From an uncultured Granulosicoccaceae bacterium (lineage in GTDB: Bacteria > Pseudomonadota > Gammaproteobacteria > CALCKW01), in the NCBI GenBank assembly GCA_937941555.1, contig CALDHJ010000574.1, positions 1 to 5,757 on the forward strand: a DNA stretch of 5,757 bases, in the 5' to 3' direction. The position numbers and the translations under genes are program-made. The notes beneath the pieces were generated by a model. The model did no database searches. It was given only the letters and a program-made list of their open reading frames with translations, and was not told where the DNA came from. Shown here piece by piece: positions 5,700-5,757 of the stretch (within the stretch, counting starts at the first letter, position 1; each line of letters begins with the position of its first letter).

Positions 5700-5742
5700 C
5701 CTGTGGGAGCTTGGTCCTTGCGCAGCAAGACCGAGCGATCGC
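5700..5742 (+). repeat. REP-like extragenic hairpin repeat, copy 2
   Basis: Same orientation as copy 1, offset by 72 bases, matching at 36 of 43 positions. The stem is GCTTGGTCCTTGC (5709-5721) against GCAAGACCGAGC (5725-5736), again with a bulged C (5716 or 5717) and a three-base loop, GCA. Five of the seven differences from copy 1 fall in the stem and all keep pairing: A-T becomes G-C (5714/5731), C-G becomes T-A (5719/5727), and C-G becomes T-G (5712/5733). This conservation of pairing rather than sequence argues for a functional hairpin. A 29-base spacer, 5671-5699, separates the copies, and nothing is recognisable in it. Confidence 0.75.
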
Positions 5743-5757
5743 AAAAACACTAAAGCG

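Noticed and set aside
5628..5742. CRISPR array or intrinsic terminator in the tail
   Set aside because: There are only two units, their differences are spread through the stem, and no T-tract follows either hairpin. A REP-like pair explains them better.

Overview
The window looks like ordinary chromosomal DNA of a GC-rich proteobacterium. I tentatively favour a gammaproteobacterium, because the tail carries a pair of short hairpin repeats with a GTGGGAGC head, a style well known from Pseudomonas and relatives. That placement is an inference. The coding content (a tripartite tricarboxylate transporter plus CoA-dependent enzymes) is equally at home in alpha- and betaproteobacteria.

Layout. The left edge (1-193, minus strand) holds the first 64 codons of a CaiB/BaiF (family III) CoA-transferase, cut by the window end. 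A 167-base divergent intergenic region (194-360) follows. Rightward from it runs a complete tripartite tricarboxylate transporter (TTT): the periplasmic binding protein TctC (361-1338), a strong intrinsic-terminator-like hairpin (1366-1394), the small membrane subunit TctB (1518-2027), and the large membrane subunit TctA (2028-3665), which starts on a GTG directly abutting the tctB stop. Six bases after tctA comes an AbrB-family membrane protein (3672-4736). After a 70-base C-rich gap there is a crotonase-superfamily enzyme (4807-5616). The last 141 bases (5617-5757) hold no gene but contain two REP-like hairpins 72 bases apart whose differences compensate each other across the stem.

How it may work together. 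TctC would capture an organic acid in the periplasm and deliver it to TctA/TctB. The divergent CoA-transferase could charge the imported acid with CoA, and the crotonase could act on that thioester. The AbrB-family protein sits in the membrane-protein block as a possible accessory or efflux partner. The substrate cannot be read from the sequence. The crotonase lacks both glutamates of classical enoyl-CoA hydratase, so simple enoyl-CoA hydration is doubtful. The hairpin between tctC and tctB probably lets the binding protein be made in excess over the membrane subunits. No regulator gene lies in the window.
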